Shown: positions 1-13,800, counted from the first letter of the stretch. The stretch: DNA of 64,000 nt from Sialis fuliginosa (GCA_961205875.1 OY540813.1:5861001-5925000); one strand, 5' to 3'. The notes: generated from the sequence alone by a model not told the origin. Numbers and translations are program-made.

Positions 1-3
1 TAC

Positions 4-285
4 AAGGGGAAGGAGGTCGCGAGGGTCTTTAAGTGAGTGATCCTCTTAAAGATAATAGTGTAATCTACATTTTGAAAAAAAATTTGAGTCTGTAGGATCG
101 CGCCAAACTGAGATATTAACTATTCAATTTACTTCTTTGTTAGTTTATGAGTTTTAATTTGTTTTTAAAAAGGGAAGGAGGTCGCGAGGGTCTTTAAGTG
201 CATGATCCTCTTAAAGATAATAGTGTAAGCTACATTTGAGTCTGTAGGATCGCGCCAAGTTGAGATATTAACTATTCAATTTAAA
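4..285. repeat. Tandem duplication, period about 165 bp
   Basis: AGGAGGTCGCGAGGGTCTTT occurs at 11 and again at 176, followed by near-identical sequence through TCTGTAGGATCGCGCC. The second copy lacks about 13 bases (the A-rich stretch at 72-84). The two copies end with the same ATATTAACTATTCAATTTA. The array may start before the window. Confidence 0.8.
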
Positions 286-436
286 GTTAATATCTCAGCT
301 TTGAAATTAAAAAATTTGATTTAAATCAAAAAAATTCAATGGTGAAAAAATGTTTCTCTAAGTAATTCTTATTTTCTTCAACACGATTATAAAATATTTT
401 TCATAAGAAAAATTATACCAGATAAAGTGATAATAA

Positions 437-511
437 TGTTACTGTAGAGTAATTGGTAATGCACTCAACCGGAAACCGTGAGATCCGAGTTCAATTCCCG
501 GAAGCCGGGCG
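437..511 (+). repeat. tRNA-like, probable tRNA-derived SINE fragment
   Basis: TAGAGTAATTGG at 445 resembles a Pol III A box, and GTTCAATTCC at 489 a B box with a T-arm-like stem (CCGAG/CCCGG). The acceptor stem cannot be closed and the anticodon stem is poor. It is therefore better read as a SINE head or tRNA pseudogene than a working tRNA. Confidence 0.45.
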
Positions 512-1379
512 TTAATTTTTATTAATTTGTGAACGATCGTTTATAATGACATTTGAGATGTAAATAATTCTCACATTTATTTTTTAAATATGAATTTTAT
601 TTCAAATTAAAATACATCTATAGAACATATTATTCATATTTTTGCTAACGTGTATATATTTTGTTCAATATTTGTAATATATCGAAGGTTAAAATTGCTT
701 TAATAATTTTTCTATTTGATTGGCTTCACGAAACACAAACGTCAAAATGACATTTAATATGTATATATCAATTTAAAAAAATAAAACACGATTTTTTAAA
801 GCAAATTGAAATAAATCTTTGTAAGGGAATATTTTACAACAAATATTGTAGACCTATATTATAGGAAATTGAATGCTCTACAAAAAAGATTCTATAAAAT
901 TTTCACGTAATTTGTTTCGTTCTTGAGATATCTTGAAAAAATAAATATTTTGAAATGTACACACGAATTTGATGATTTTGAAACGGGGCCGTCTTCAAGC
1001 TATACCCAACCATCCAACCTAGTTTCATTATTATTCGTGTGACAAGGATTCAGGGAACAGACAGACAGACACGAAACGAAAAATATTTGTCTTGACCTGA
1101 AATTTAAAATTTTGAAATCGGAGAACAATTATTTTGTCTCATTCTAAAAAGTTTCTCGTATCTTTGATATTGCGAGGAAGCAATATAATTTCGTTATGAA
1201 GCTCTATTTAGACTGTTCAAATAAAATAATACCTATAATATAATATCGTTTTACACTTCATTTGAAAAATCACAAAAAAACTGTATCAAGCACGGGAACT
1301 CTCTACTCTATATATAATCAAGAATCGATAAAAAAATTCCATCCCAGTTTGTATAGACCGGTAAAATATGAGTGTCATG

Positions 1380-1560
1380 TAACTTATCGGTTTAACCGTT
1401 GTCGCACACTCACACGGTGGGCGGTAGCTTTTGGGGGGGTTGCGCGGTATGGGCGGTCTCATCGCACTTACATAATTGCACGCTTGTGTTTATGAAGCTC
1501 AGCTGAACTTCTCGTCGTCACGGTTCTTTTTGTTGGCGGTTTTGTCTTTGTGGAAATAAT
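1380..1560. promoter_or_regulatory. GC-richer patch in the upstream lilli intron
   Basis: The stretch CACACGGTGGGCGGTAGC, GGGGGGGTTGCGCGG and CTTCTCGTCGTCACGG is much richer in GC than its surroundings. No open frame with a plausible splice junction was found. It may be a regulatory patch or an older exon of unknown type. Confidence 0.2.
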
Positions 1561-1679
1561 ATGTAAACAAGTTCTTTTTTACTACGTGAGCCTTTTTTAC
1601 GATTGAAGAAAAAGTTTTTTTTAACGATTATATTACATCAATTTTTAAGATGTATAAGATTTGTTTAATTTAGTAAAAA

Positions 1680-1850
1680 CTAGCTGGGCCCGCGCGGCTT
1701 CGCTAGTTGAATTAAGTATAAATAACACTTAAATTACCTATCAAACACTTCATGAAACTTCAAGGGAATTGTCAGGTTTGATACTCCATTTGAAAGTGCT
1801 TGCAAGCTAGCAAATTTTGTTAATTCGTTTATAATACAGGACATTATTTC
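1680..1850 (+). repeat. Interspersed repeat, copy 1
   Basis: It starts AGCTGGGCCCGCGCGGCTTC and contains CAAACACTTCATGAAACTTC. The same units occur in reverse complement at 5935-6155. The head GCCCGCGGCTTCGC is a common one in lepidopteran repeats. Confidence 0.6.
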
Positions 1851-4797
1851 AATTATATATATTATTGTTGGAGGAAACAATAATATAGTAATATAGTTCT
1901 TGGTCCAAGTCAACGTTTCTACCAATGTACACGTGACCGAAACCGAGACAGAGGAATGTTTATTTTTTAATCTAAACATATACAAACATCAAGAAACCTA
2001 GAATTATGTTTAAATATTAATTTCTTAAAACAGAGATTCTCTTATTAAATAATAATTTTTCGATCTCGTCTTGTTAAAATTAAATTCGGTCCGTCTCTGT
2101 CTGAAACGTTATTTTTATAAAAAATACATTTGAAGAAAATCAAATAGATGAAATGAATGAAATTACCATTTAACTTAAATTTTAATTAAACGGAACGAGG
2201 TTATTAAAAAAATTGCAAAAATAGGTAAAAAATAATCGAAATTTTATTAGCTATTGTATTTTTAAGTGCCCAAACTATAAACTGTTAAAATTTAAATATA
2301 ATTTTAATGGATTTTAATATAATATATATAAATATTAGATATACTGGATCATTTATTATAAAAACATTAATAAATACAAGTAACAATAATATATAGCAGC
2401 AATACAATTGTTTTGTTACTATTGTATTTAGTTCTAATAAAAAAATACGAAATTAAACCAAAAATTAAATGTCCAACTTGAGTTAATACGTTTTACTTAC
2501 ACGGTGTATTTTTTCTTTTAATAAATTGAAGTACGTAATATTACTTTATTTCTGACATTTTTACAGTTACCCTGGTATTTGTTGAGAACGACTTTTCTTC
2601 CACCTGACGCTACGACAGATGCTATTATCGTGTTACTGAAAACATCTTCAACATTGAACGCATTATAGTGATTAAAATATAATTGCGATTTCTTGTCAGA
2701 TTTTATTTATAATATGTTATTTAAAACATCTTCTACGACTTTCAACTTGTTTTTATGCGAGGATTAGAATTTTAATAATATAAATTTGTCAAACTAATAT
2801 TAGGGTTATTAAGAAAATCCCATCAAAATCGGTTGTGTAGTTTTCAGACAAAATTAAAAAAATATATATAATGAATCATATTTCCTGTAAAAAATTATAT
2901 TTATATTTATTTTTATATAATATCTTCTAAAAAAAGTTGACATTTTTTTAATATTTTAACGATTTTCAATAAAAATTCAATCAGAGCGTATGATCCGGTT
3001 TAAAACAAACTTACTCAAGTTTTTTTCTTCCCGATGTTCATTTTTAGTTTTTAACTTCCTTCCTGTATACACATTCCTGAAAGTTTTCTACGCATGTAAA
3101 CTTTATGAAAATTTACCCACAAAGATTTTGCCGCGGTATTGTTATGTCTATTACATATCAATCATAAATAATTAAATTATGTTGTTACAGCATCGAAAAA
3201 CTTATTTTTTCATCACTGCTTAGTTAATATTTTCTTTCTTTATTTATTATTTCTTGTTTGTTATGATGTTGAAAAATATGTTATTGCTGATTTCAATTAA
3301 TTTTATTTCTATGACAACTAATATAACTGTCAATTTTGAATATTAAGTTTTTTACGCCACATTTTGAAAAATTAATTTTTTGGGTATATGTTTACTATCC
3401 AAATACAATGTGATAATTATTGATGACGTAATGATGCAAATATCAGATAGATCTATTTTTGTTTTGAAAATGGATATAACAGAGGAGATAATTTATTTTA
3501 ATTTTCATAGAAAACTTCATATTCTAGAAAATTATTATGCTCTAGTTTAGGTATATACAAAAATGAAAAATTCTAAATCTAGTGTAGTAATTTCAATTAA
3601 TCTTCTTTTCATGTTTTCGTAGAAAGATTAATTTTATGTTTGTATAGAATATATTTATTAAATAAATAAAAGATAGATTCTACATGTGTTCAAATATAAT
3701 ATTATAGCATATTTCACAGAACCTTTGACAGACATAATGAACACATGTCAAGGATTTCTTATTTCTCTATAAATGAAACATTACTCATAGCGATTTTAGA
3801 AATTGCATCAATAAATTTCAATGTTATTTATTACAAGATGGTCCATTAAAGGATGATGTTAAAATCGAAAATATAAAAATTTAAGAATTTATTAGATGCT
3901 CGCAAACATTCCTTCAAGAATGGCGTCAGTTCCGTCTTGTCGGGATTGAAACATGGCGTTCCAAAAGTAAACGGATTTAGTTATTAAATTATTTTATGTT
4001 AACGAATATTCAACAGTAAATTTGGCGTGTCACATTTTTGATAATATGTAAGTACAATTGGAACGTGGCATATTAATCTACCCAAAAAGTATAAATATAT
4101 ACGTGCATGGACAGTAATGATAAAAGTATTTTCGTTTTAAAAATGTTTTTATACGGCAAATGTTTTAAAGACCTTGCAAAAATTAACTCACAGTTGAATC
4201 TAAAAATACATCTTCCTATCAGCCCATCTCTTTGTTAAAACTAATCATCTATTGTCAAAGAATTCGTGTAAAATCTAAATATAGCATTTGTGTGTATCTT
4301 CACTTCACACTAATTACGAGAGAGATGTAGCAGGGCCTTAGCCAAGGGGGGTTGTGGGGGTTGAAACTTCTCCCGAAATTCTCGTTAATTGAATTATACC
4401 AAGCACACAAATAGTCTGGGCCTGAGCTAATTTGGTGTTGATATGTACCTCCTCCCTCCCCCCTTCGAAAAACAATTCTAGCTACGGCACTGAGATGTAG
4501 CGATGTATTTTAAGAGCAAATAAATGCGGCCTTGAGCGTTATTTATATTATATATTAATGATTAGCAATGCGAAACTGTATACTCGAATGTAAGTATGTT
4601 TTCTTGTCATTATGTTATCCTAAATGTTTGACGTTGAGAAGATAATCAAAGTGAATAATAATTCATTATTTTTAAACTAGATGATGTATGTATTTCATCA
4701 AAAATTTGACGGAAGAATTTGTTCTGGTTTGTATCTAGGGATGGTTATTTAAATTGCCGCTAGATGTCATTACTTCAAAAACATACAAAATTAATTT

Positions 4798-5235
4798 AGT
4801 ACGTTCACACAGCGCTGTTGTTCCAGTTTTACTGTAACCGGTGTAGTAAATCATGCATAGCATAACTAAACCGGAATAAAAACACGTTATAGCTATTTAG
4901 CCAACCCCAAAAAATATAAGTATCTACGGAGTATAAGGATTTCATCGTAATGCACTTCGCATTAACATTTGAAAAAGCTTCGTCAGTTTAAATATGATTA
5001 AAACACTTGAGACGAAGAGATGTAAAACAAAAGAAAGCGTGATTCGTGGGACGTAAAGGAGACGAAGTATTTTTAGGATTTTTTGTTGGTATGCCATCGA
5101 ACTTATAGCGTACTTCAAATCGGAATTATAATTCCAGCTAGCATTATTTATCGTATGTGTAAACAGTACAGGTTAAAACGATTTAACCAGATAGGTTACA
5201 GTAAAAAGGGAATAACAGCGCTGTGTAAACGTACT
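4798..5235. mobile_element. MITE-like element with about 55-bp terminal inverted repeats
   Basis: The left end AGTACGTTCACACAGCGCTG continues TTGTTCCAGTTTTACTGTAACC. The right end is its inverted copy (GGTTACAGTAAAAAGGGAAT, AACAGCGCTGTGTAAACGTACT). The 330-base interior has no coding content. No clear target duplication was found. Confidence 0.65.
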
Positions 5236-5934
5236 CATAGATAGAATTTATCTTATTAATTAAAGCAGAATTAATACGAATTCATTAATTTACCGTATAT
5301 TTAATTTTTATTAATTTTCACTTATAAAATAAACAGTTCTGTTTTTAAAATTTGCTAGCGTACATTTTTAAGGTAATACCCCGAGGTACGGCTCTTCAAG
5401 TTATAATTTTCGAGTTATGGTTCTGCAAATGTACATTTTATTTCAATTATTAATATTTTTTAAGTATAAGGAAATAAGAATAATTACGCCTAGTTGTGAA
5501 ACATTTTAAAACAAATAAATAAGTATAACAAAATGCAATGTATATATAAATATATATATAATTATATTTCATATATAACTAACAATATCGCTGTTTTTTA
5601 CTGTTTAATTAAATATTTGATAAGCAATTAAATCTCAATGTTGACATTTCAATTTTCATTGTATTGTAAAAGTAATGCACGAGTTTATCAATGCTTTGTA
5701 ATCCGTATATAGTTAATTGTATTTTGTTAAGCTGCGTTATTTTTACCATATTGTGTAACGCAGATAAAACTGGAGATAGTATCGATGATTGGAAATGCAC
5801 AATGTTTGTTAATCCAGTCAACAACAAATTTTATCCTTTGTTGTTTGAATTACCCGCAGTTGAAAATAGTTTTATAAATTTTCACATATGATTTTAGTTG
5901 TAATGAAAATATAAATGTCCGGTATTATTTGTTA

Positions 5935-6155
5935 GCTAGCAAGCACTTCTAAATGAAGTTTCTAACCTATCTGACAGTTCTCTTGTAGTTTCATGAAGTG
6001 TTTGATATCATCTAGCGTGTAAATGCGATAAGTACTAAAAAAACAGTTTATTGATAATACAGATTTCTGTATTATTTTTACCTAACTTAACTTCATGGTG
6101 TTATTTTCACTAACTTAAATTCCACGCGAACGAAGTCGTGGGTAGCATCTAGTAT
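5935..6155 (-). repeat. Interspersed repeat, copy 2 (inverted)
   Basis: It is the reverse complement of the 1680-1850 unit: TTTCATGAAGTGTTTGATA and CCACGCGAACGAAGTCGTGG are shared in the right order. It suggests a retroelement-like family rather than a local duplication. Confidence 0.6.
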
Positions 6156-6809
6156 CTCATAATAATATTCACACAGAAGTTTCAATGCACTGTATTTTTG
6201 TTAATTTGAGCATATGACAGATGTTCGTAACATTACATGGAATGTTTAAATTTCCCAAACTTTTCATAATGTTTTTATAATTTGGCTGCAAAACATACCA
6301 AAGAAATTGTACGAATAATGTGTTGCTTAATTGTTACGAACGAATTTCGTAATATTGTTTTATCAGGTGGTTTTTTTTTTATATTATAAATGATATGCAT
6401 CGTTAGTAAAATACAATCATTTTTATTTTGTTCTATAAGATTGTTTTATTTAATTAAAAGAATGTTTTAAAATGTAGCCTACATATTTTTGTGATCCTTA
6501 ACTGAAACCTAATTACTTAAACAAATATTTTATTAACACCTCATTGGCATATAATTTTACTTCTATTTAGATATTTTTCACATTATAGTTCTTAATCGTT
6601 TGTTTACAAATACATAATATGTGATGGAACTTCTATACTTAATAAATCTGACTTAATGAAATGGATTTTATTTCGAATTGTAAACAACAGTGACGGCTTA
6701 AGCCGAATATGTCTCGTCTAAATAAAATAACAATTAATTAAAAACTAACAAACCACAAATAGGGTGTTAAGTGATTTAACTTTTTTATCGTTGTTTTGTG
6801 AACTTGACG

Positions 6810-7545
6810 TTTAAATAAACTGAAAATTTTCTAACTTCTAGTTATCCGATTTGGCTGAGTTTTAATAGGGTTCTATTCTGATAAAAGATGAAGTTAATTC
6901 AAAAGGATTTCTGTTAATTTATTACGTTTTGCGACCTGTAGCGTGTTGCCGTCACTTAAAATTTTCAATTTGACGACAAATTGAACTTTGTTTATATTTT
7001 TATAAGAGAAAATTAAAACCAATCGACATTAAACTAAGTAAATATGGAGACTGTAATGTTCTCCTTCAGAAAATGTAAACTTTTAAGTAGGTTATTAAAG
7101 AAATATAATGTATAATGCTAATTTAATCAATGTACAGTCGCCTGCATTAATGGTCTTGCAGTTTGTATTCATTTTCGTTTATCACAAACTTAGTAGGCTC
7201 CTCCCATTTGATTATTATAATATTTAAATCATTTCTCCATGTATCAAACAAAGACAGATATTTTGAAATTAATTTGCTAGATAAAGAACTACTCTTCGTT
7301 TATAGTACTCATATATATTTGTGCAATTAAATTATTATGTAATCTATTGAAAATTGTATACGTAAATTTTGTGGCAATAATTATTTGATATTCCTAATTT
7401 TAGTATTTAAATATATTAAACTTGATAGAAAAAGATAACCGATGATGTTTGTCTTTAAATTTGGAATCTGTTGTAAGTGATTCTAGCCTTTAGGGTGCTA
7501 GACGAGTTCTGCAGGCGACTGTACATACACAAAAAAAGGGTGTGC
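6810..7545 (+). repeat. Interspersed repeat family R, copy 1, split by a MITE
   Basis: It shares TTTAAATAAACTGAAAA, GATTTGGCTGAGTTTTAATA, TTGCGACCTGTAGCGTGTTG and AGTAAATATGGAGACTGTAA with copies at 10158 and 31186. The copy runs to 7134, is interrupted by an element at 7135-7521, and resumes GTACATACACAAA, in line with GTAAATACGCAAA in copy 3. Confidence 0.75.
7135..7521. mobile_element. MITE with CAGTCGCCTGCA ends and TA duplication
   Basis: The left end is TA-CAGTCGCCTGCA and the right end TGCAGGCGACTG-TA. The TA flanks fit Tc1/mariner-type insertion. It has no coding content. It sits inside repeat R copy 1. Confidence 0.75.
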
Positions 7546-7579
7546 AATATATTTAACAAATTATTTTTTATTGTTACAG

Positions 7580-7803
7580 GTGACTGCTGACCCTCATATC
7601 CAGAAGAGGCTGGGCAGCTATGCGCTCGTCAAGCATCTCCTGGATAACCCCAAGCCCTACATCGGGATCGACGGAATTCCGCCGAGTCCGGCACCGGCAG
7701 CTCCTACGTCGCGTTTATCCCAGGGCTCTGCCCCGGTATCTAACTCGACGCCGGAGTTCAAGAAACCTCCTCAGCAGCATCACCTTGATCACCGGTCCTC
7801 CAG
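7580..7803 (+). CDS. lilli: lilli exon: N-terminal AFF homology segment
   Basis: The acceptor is TTGTTACAG and the donor AG|GTGGGT. The exon begins in phase 0 with [20 protein letters not shown] and ends with two leftover bases. The start resembles the vertebrate AFF segment RIQ-MLGNY-EVK-FL, which lies just after the P-TEFb-binding N-terminus. The rest is a Pro/Ser-rich linker ([12 protein letters not shown]). GC content is far above that of the flanking introns. Because it begins in mid-protein, at least one coding exon lies upstream of the window. Confidence 0.9.
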
Positions 7804-10800
7804 GTGGGTTTCACAATGGTTTCAATTAGTTTCGTTATTCGATGTTGTCACTGAGAATATATAATTCATTTAATCGGCAGATTCGGTCATCAACGTCATT
7901 AATGAGTGTTTCTTCAATTCTGGCTTTTTATTTTATTTTGTTTTTCATTAAAAAAATATTTCTTTGGGACAGGGTTTATTATTTAAACAAACACGGTACA
8001 AAATTGGGTTTGAAAAACTTAATTTTTTAAACTAATGGCCGGTTTCAGAAATTAAAGTTATCTATCCGTAACACGAAAATGTTACTGAAACTGGTCATAA
8101 TTTCTCAAAATTCGATACAGGTAAGCCTCGTTTAACGAATTCGTTATTAAATGAATACAACATCTTATTATCGTAACTAGTTTTTTTTATATTAACATTT
8201 ATATTCCGTGTTGTTCTTTTTATATCTTTATATATTTATTAACTTCATAAACTTTGAAATTTTCAAATATGCAATCTTATACCTCGATTAATGATTCTTT
8301 GTTTTGTTAATAGAGGTTTATCTGTATCTGTATATTATAATATTTCTAAGCTTACGCATATATCTAGGGATAAAAATATTTTATTATGAAATATTTTATA
8401 ATCAAATATAAAAAAGAAAGCTGAGCGTAAATATATAAAGTTTAAGGAACGCTGGTTTCACTTGCTTTTTGTATTTTCTAATAAAACTGTAATAGAGAAA
8501 GTGTCCATTTAAAATACTTTTATATGTAACTTACTTGTACCAATATTATCATTTTTTAAATATTTTTCTAATATAAATAGATACAATAATATTAATTAAG
8601 GATGTACTGAACGGGTTTGTTAAAAATAAAACTTATATGTTTTTATATTACATAAAAAAGAGTATTATTTCCATTTTAACTAAATATTAAAAAATAAATT
8701 ACAGATAATATTAAATGTGACCCCCCCCCCCTACTTGGAGATTTTTAGCGTGCTGAAACCGAATCCGTTGACCAAATTGTTCCATCACGTCAGGTTTTTG
8801 AAAGAACCTAACCTAAAAGTACTAAAATGACGATTTTGGCAATGTTCAAGAATTTATTACCAAGTAGGTTTTTTTTTCTTAAGTTTTCGTTCATGGTATA
8901 AAATTGTACATCTTTCGCCATTAAAATGATTTTTTATTTTTTACTGTACGATTTTTTTTTCGTTGTTTGAATATATGATATTTTTATTATAAGTAACACA
9001 ACGGACTTGACTACAATAAATATAACAATCTCTTCAAACCAGTATATTTCGGAGAAAAAAAAATCGTACAGTAAAAAGTAACTAGGTTATTTACTATTTT
9101 TTTACCGTGAACGAAAATTTTAGAAAAAAATTACCTACTTGGTAATCAATTCTTAAACATTGCCAAAATCGTCATTTTGACACTTTTAGGTTAGCTTGTC
9201 TCAAAAACCTAACGTGAGGGAGGAGCATATTGGTCATTAACGGATTTGCTTTCAGCAAAATCACTTGAAATAAAGACAACAGAACAAAAGTCTTTTTTGT
9301 CGTTCTGTGTTATCTACCATTTGATTGGATCAATTCGAACTGTCATTACATATTTATTTTTCTTTGCATTGTTGAATTTGATACGAAAATGACATGAAAA
9401 TTCGTATCAGTGTCATATTTAATATATTTTTTACATATTGCAAGAGTTAAAAAACAAACATTTTGAATTTTATTTTATGATAAGGTATCCCAAGTTTCAT
9501 CAATTTATTTTTCATACTACTAGGGTGACCAGGTTTCAGGTTTTGACTCGGAGTCTCAATGTTTGTATACTGGTTCTCCGGACTCAGGGTTTCGGTGCAA
9601 TTTCTCCGGGTTTTGCAAAAAATGACGACGACTAAAAAAAAATGACCGTCAAAAATAGCAGATTAATAAAATGAAAATAAAAAGGATAAAAATAAATAAT
9701 TAACATGTCAGGGTTCACGAAAACCAAAATCTGGTCACCCTACATACTTCCCGTTCAGTATATCTTTAAATATCTGTTTTTAAAATTCTTATACTTTTAT
9801 TATAAATATTGTATCATTTATTCAACAAATTCAAGTAAGAACAATTCCATTTACTTATTATTACCAACTCCAACATGCAGTTGTTATAATATATTTCGTT
9901 AAATATACAGCTACCACCATCAGCAACAACACACGACGACGTCCTCGTCTTCCTCGGCGTCTAGGAGTTCCGGTAGCTTCCCGAAGCCGGTGTCACACGA
10001 TGGCGGCCGCGCCGGAAGTGTTCCCGGTGTATTTCCGCCCGTCAAACACGGAACCTCCAATAACCACAGGTACAGAGACTCTTATTACTGTTTACTTGAG
10101 ACGAGTAGTTGAAAATAATACTTTATATTGCAATAGTATGGTGTCGATTTTTATACTCTTTTTATGCGGTGTTAATTTATTACTTTTTGCGATCTGTAGC
10201 GTGTTGCCGGCACTTAAAATTTTCAATTTCTCGACAAATTGAACTTCGTTTATATTTTTATAACAGAAAATTAAAACCAATCGATATTAAACTAAGTAAA
10301 TATGGAGACTGTAATGTTCTCTTTCAGAAAATGTAAACTTTTAAGTGGGTTATTAAAGAAATTTGAGATATAATACTCATTTTATATATAAACATACGCA
10401 AATAAATTTTAGGACGAGAATAGAACAAACATCCAAGCATAGCTTGCTTGTGGTGTGCAATTTAGATTAGTTTTATTAAATGTAATTTTTTTATTTAAAA
10501 TTAATAATCATATCTTGAGTTCAGTATAATGGATAATTAATAAAACGTTTGTATTACATGAAAAAAACTAACTTATCTCTGACTGTACCTACATACATAC
10601 TTAAGTATTATATTTATAAATAAATTCTAAATTTTGTTTACATAATAATAATAATATGTGCATATATATCAACCACAATATAATTTTATTTGTATTTTAT
10701 ATTATACATGTTTCATTATTCAAATTAAAACATGTATTCAATAATCAATAAACAGATACCTACATTGCAATTTTGCAATTCAATATTATTGGAAAATAAT

Positions 10801-13800
10801 TTTATTAGATTACATATGCTAAATCCAATTACATTTATATAAATTAACAATGAATTAATTATTCTCATTTGTATAAAAGTTGGTGGTGTAAATTAACCAA
10901 ATGATTATGTAAATTAGCCAATATCTCTTAAGAATTCAATAGTCAGTTTGCAGTAAATTATAGTTGGTAAATCATTGTTTTATTATTATTGTATTGTTTG
11001 GCTTCGAAGTCCTACATATACTTTTGAATTGTTAAAAGTGTTTGAATATATTATATAATAACTGTTTATTATTTCAATAGTTCAAATTTAAATATATAGA
11101 TTTATTATACAATAATTATATACTTGTCAATATTTTTTGTAGTAATATTAAAAATACTACTTGATCAACATATGCAACTACTATAACTTTGAAGTATAGT
11201 TTTTGCATATGTTCAATATTTTTATTACACCCAGAATTATAAAATTGAATATTAATATTACAAAAATGGGGGATTTTGAATGAAAAACTAGACATTTTTA
11301 GTAGGTTAAAAGTGACCAGTAAAATGTAAAAATTCAAATTGATACTAGAATTAGAATATAAAACATAATAAATATAAGAAAACAGCATCAATAATATATG
11401 TTTTTTTATACTTTTACATGTAATTGTTTTTCTTAACAAAAGGCCTCCCCCCCTCTTATTCTACATTTTTATCAATAATATATTTTTTGGTATAATAAAA
11501 ATTGCGATACCACGAATTAAAGCTGAAAATATCATATTTTGAAAACCTTTTAAGTAGATTATGTGTTATTTTTATCCTTCCGAAAATTTGTTTTAATATT
11601 TATGAAAACGGAATATTTATTTACCAATTACCGATGTCAGGTTTCGTTTTCTTTGGCGTTATGTAACACAACCTTCAACTCCTACTTACTCCGTAGTGTT
11701 TTATATCGGGCTAATGTAATTTAAAGGTCACGCATGTAAAAAATAAAATATCGCAATAAAGTTTCAATATCTTTTATAACATGATAAAAATGTAATGTGA
11801 TACACATCTTTATTTATTAAAAAATATAGTTTAGTAATTTATGTAATATAAGTACAACATTTGTTTTATGCTAATTAACTGAAATTATAAAGTGATTATT
11901 ATTGTGAATATCAAATACCTCAAACTTACGGCATATTCGGTTCCAGACACATGCTATAATTTGGAAATGTCTGCTAGTTGAAGCAATGATATTTAATATG
12001 TTAGGAACTGACGTAACTTCAAAGCAAACACCGCAATTTTGGTAATTTAAATTAGGGCTGCCGAGACGAGATTGTCTTAAATTCGGATGAAACGAGAATA
12101 CATCCTCGAGTCTCGGTTTTAAATGAAATAATTAAATAAAATATTGATATTTCGAAATTAAAATTAAACAAAATGTTTTTTGTTTCGATAAAATCGAAAC
12201 GGAACGAGACATACCTGATTGTCCTCTTGTCTCGTCTCGTGCGCAGCCCTAATTGAAAGTAAACGCGGCGTAAGTTGAGTAAGAGCCGTAACTCGGGGTA
12301 TGGATGTATTTTTTTTTTTTTATGTTAAAAATTATACCAAAAAGATGTTGAGTTTTCTAATATATACTTAATAATATGTAGTAAATACAGCCATACCCCG
12401 AGTTACGTCTGGAATTGAAGGTGACGTAACTTGGGGGTATTGTATATTAATAATTTTTTGATCGACTTTGTAAGTAATAATCGTTTTTATTTGTTTTGCA
12501 GCCATAGATCAAACGGAATCGTCCAAGTAAAGGGCCCTCCAGTCCCCACCAGTTCAATGAGCACAGGGGTGGGCTCCCGTGTGCAGAGTGTCGGCAGAAC
12601 TTTGCCTCGCATCCCCATGGACCACCAGAGACAGTCCTCCACCTCCTCAGAGCCCCACAGCGCGGGAGGTAACGCCGTGGAGAACATTCTCAAGGTCCGA
12701 GTTTATATTGTTTGTTTGTTAGTTGTTAATAGTTGTCGACTCGGTGTTTATCAACAGGGACGTATTCATTAAATTTATAGAGGCTAATGTGAATTTATGG
12801 AAAACAGACATACTTTTAAATAAATTAAAAAAAAAAACACAGTTCTTTTTTAGAAAATATTTCATGTGTTATGTAGACATATCAAAATATTTATTTAGAC
12901 AAAAAAACTAATAGAAAACATATGTATGTAAATAGATTAATTTTTACGTCAACATACTTATTTAAGTTAAAAAGTCCATAGAATAGTTTTAATATTAAAA
13001 TCAATAGATTATAAAAACCGATTTGAACCGTGAAAAATACTGAAGCTTTGTGAACTGAAATTGTATCCCTGATATTTATTGACCTAATTATTATCTGTTT
13101 AAGATAAAATAAAAATAATAAAGTTATTTTTATAAAAAAATAGTGATATGTAATATTTAAATGAAGTGTATAAATTTTCTAGTAGTTTGTCAAACTATTC
13201 GAAATCTTAAAACAGCTTTTACATTCATGCACATACGGTTTGTGTGAAACTGAATATGTAAATAAATTATTAATATTTGAGTAGAGCGCCGTCGTAGTTA
13301 CCTTCTTTATCGACTTGTATGTTACATATGACAGGAGCGCAGCCGGCGAAATGTTTAGGGGAACTTTATAAGGGGAGTAAATAATATATGATTTGTCGTA
13401 CATACCTACCCATCTGCACAGGGCTGGAATGATTTTAATTTTGAGTTGATATGAATATTAATAATGAAAATGTAAAATATTTTTCAAATAGTGTCTTGAA
13501 TTTTGTTGCAAATTATCATATAAAAAAAAGAATCGTCTTTGAAACAATTTAAAGCACTTGCTATGGTAATATAATAATTAATAAATAAATTATATTAATA
13601 ATTAGTTTAAATGTCTATCATTTTGACACCTATTGGTCGAATGTCATCAAATCATGCTGTGAGGCAGTTAAAAGTATATAGATTAATATTCAGAAATGGT
13701 AGTAATCAAATATCAACAAATATTTCTAATTCAGTACATTTAATTTAAAAATAGCCATTACTGGGGTCATATCCAAGACTGGTGCTAGTACTTTCTATAT

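Larger units (their letters stand above)
1..7579. other. lilli intron (3' part), upstream of the first visible exon
   Basis: No coding sequence is supported here. It holds the 165-bp tandem duplication (4-285), a tRNA-like fragment (437-511), a GC-richer patch (1380-1560), two inverted copies of one interspersed repeat (1680-1850 and 5935-6155), a MITE-like element (4798-5235), a repeat copy with a nested MITE (6810-7545) and a few CAGACAGACAGAC-type repeat tails (near 1060). It is read as intron because the exon at 7580 starts in mid-protein with a good acceptor. Confidence 0.6.
7804..9910. other. lilli intron, 2.1 kb
   Basis: It holds a run of 11 C at 8721-8731, a 520-base inverted repeat (8743-9265) and a hAT-like MITE (9521-9742). 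No coding content. Confidence 0.7.
10070..12501. other. lilli intron, 2.4 kb
   Basis: It holds a copy of the 7 kb repeat family (about 10158-10435), a terminal-inverted-repeat element (12052-12252) and a short inverted pair (12287-12407). The minus-strand frame at 11116-11439 is AT-driven and is not called. Confidence 0.7.

Noticed and set aside
437-511. Functional tRNA gene
   Set aside because: A- and B-box-like motifs are present, but the acceptor stem cannot be formed and the anticodon stem is poor.
10000-10242. Open frame starting [10 protein letters not shown] within a lilli exon
   Set aside because: It is out of frame with the spliced protein; the phases of the neighbouring exons fix a different reading ([14 protein letters not shown]).
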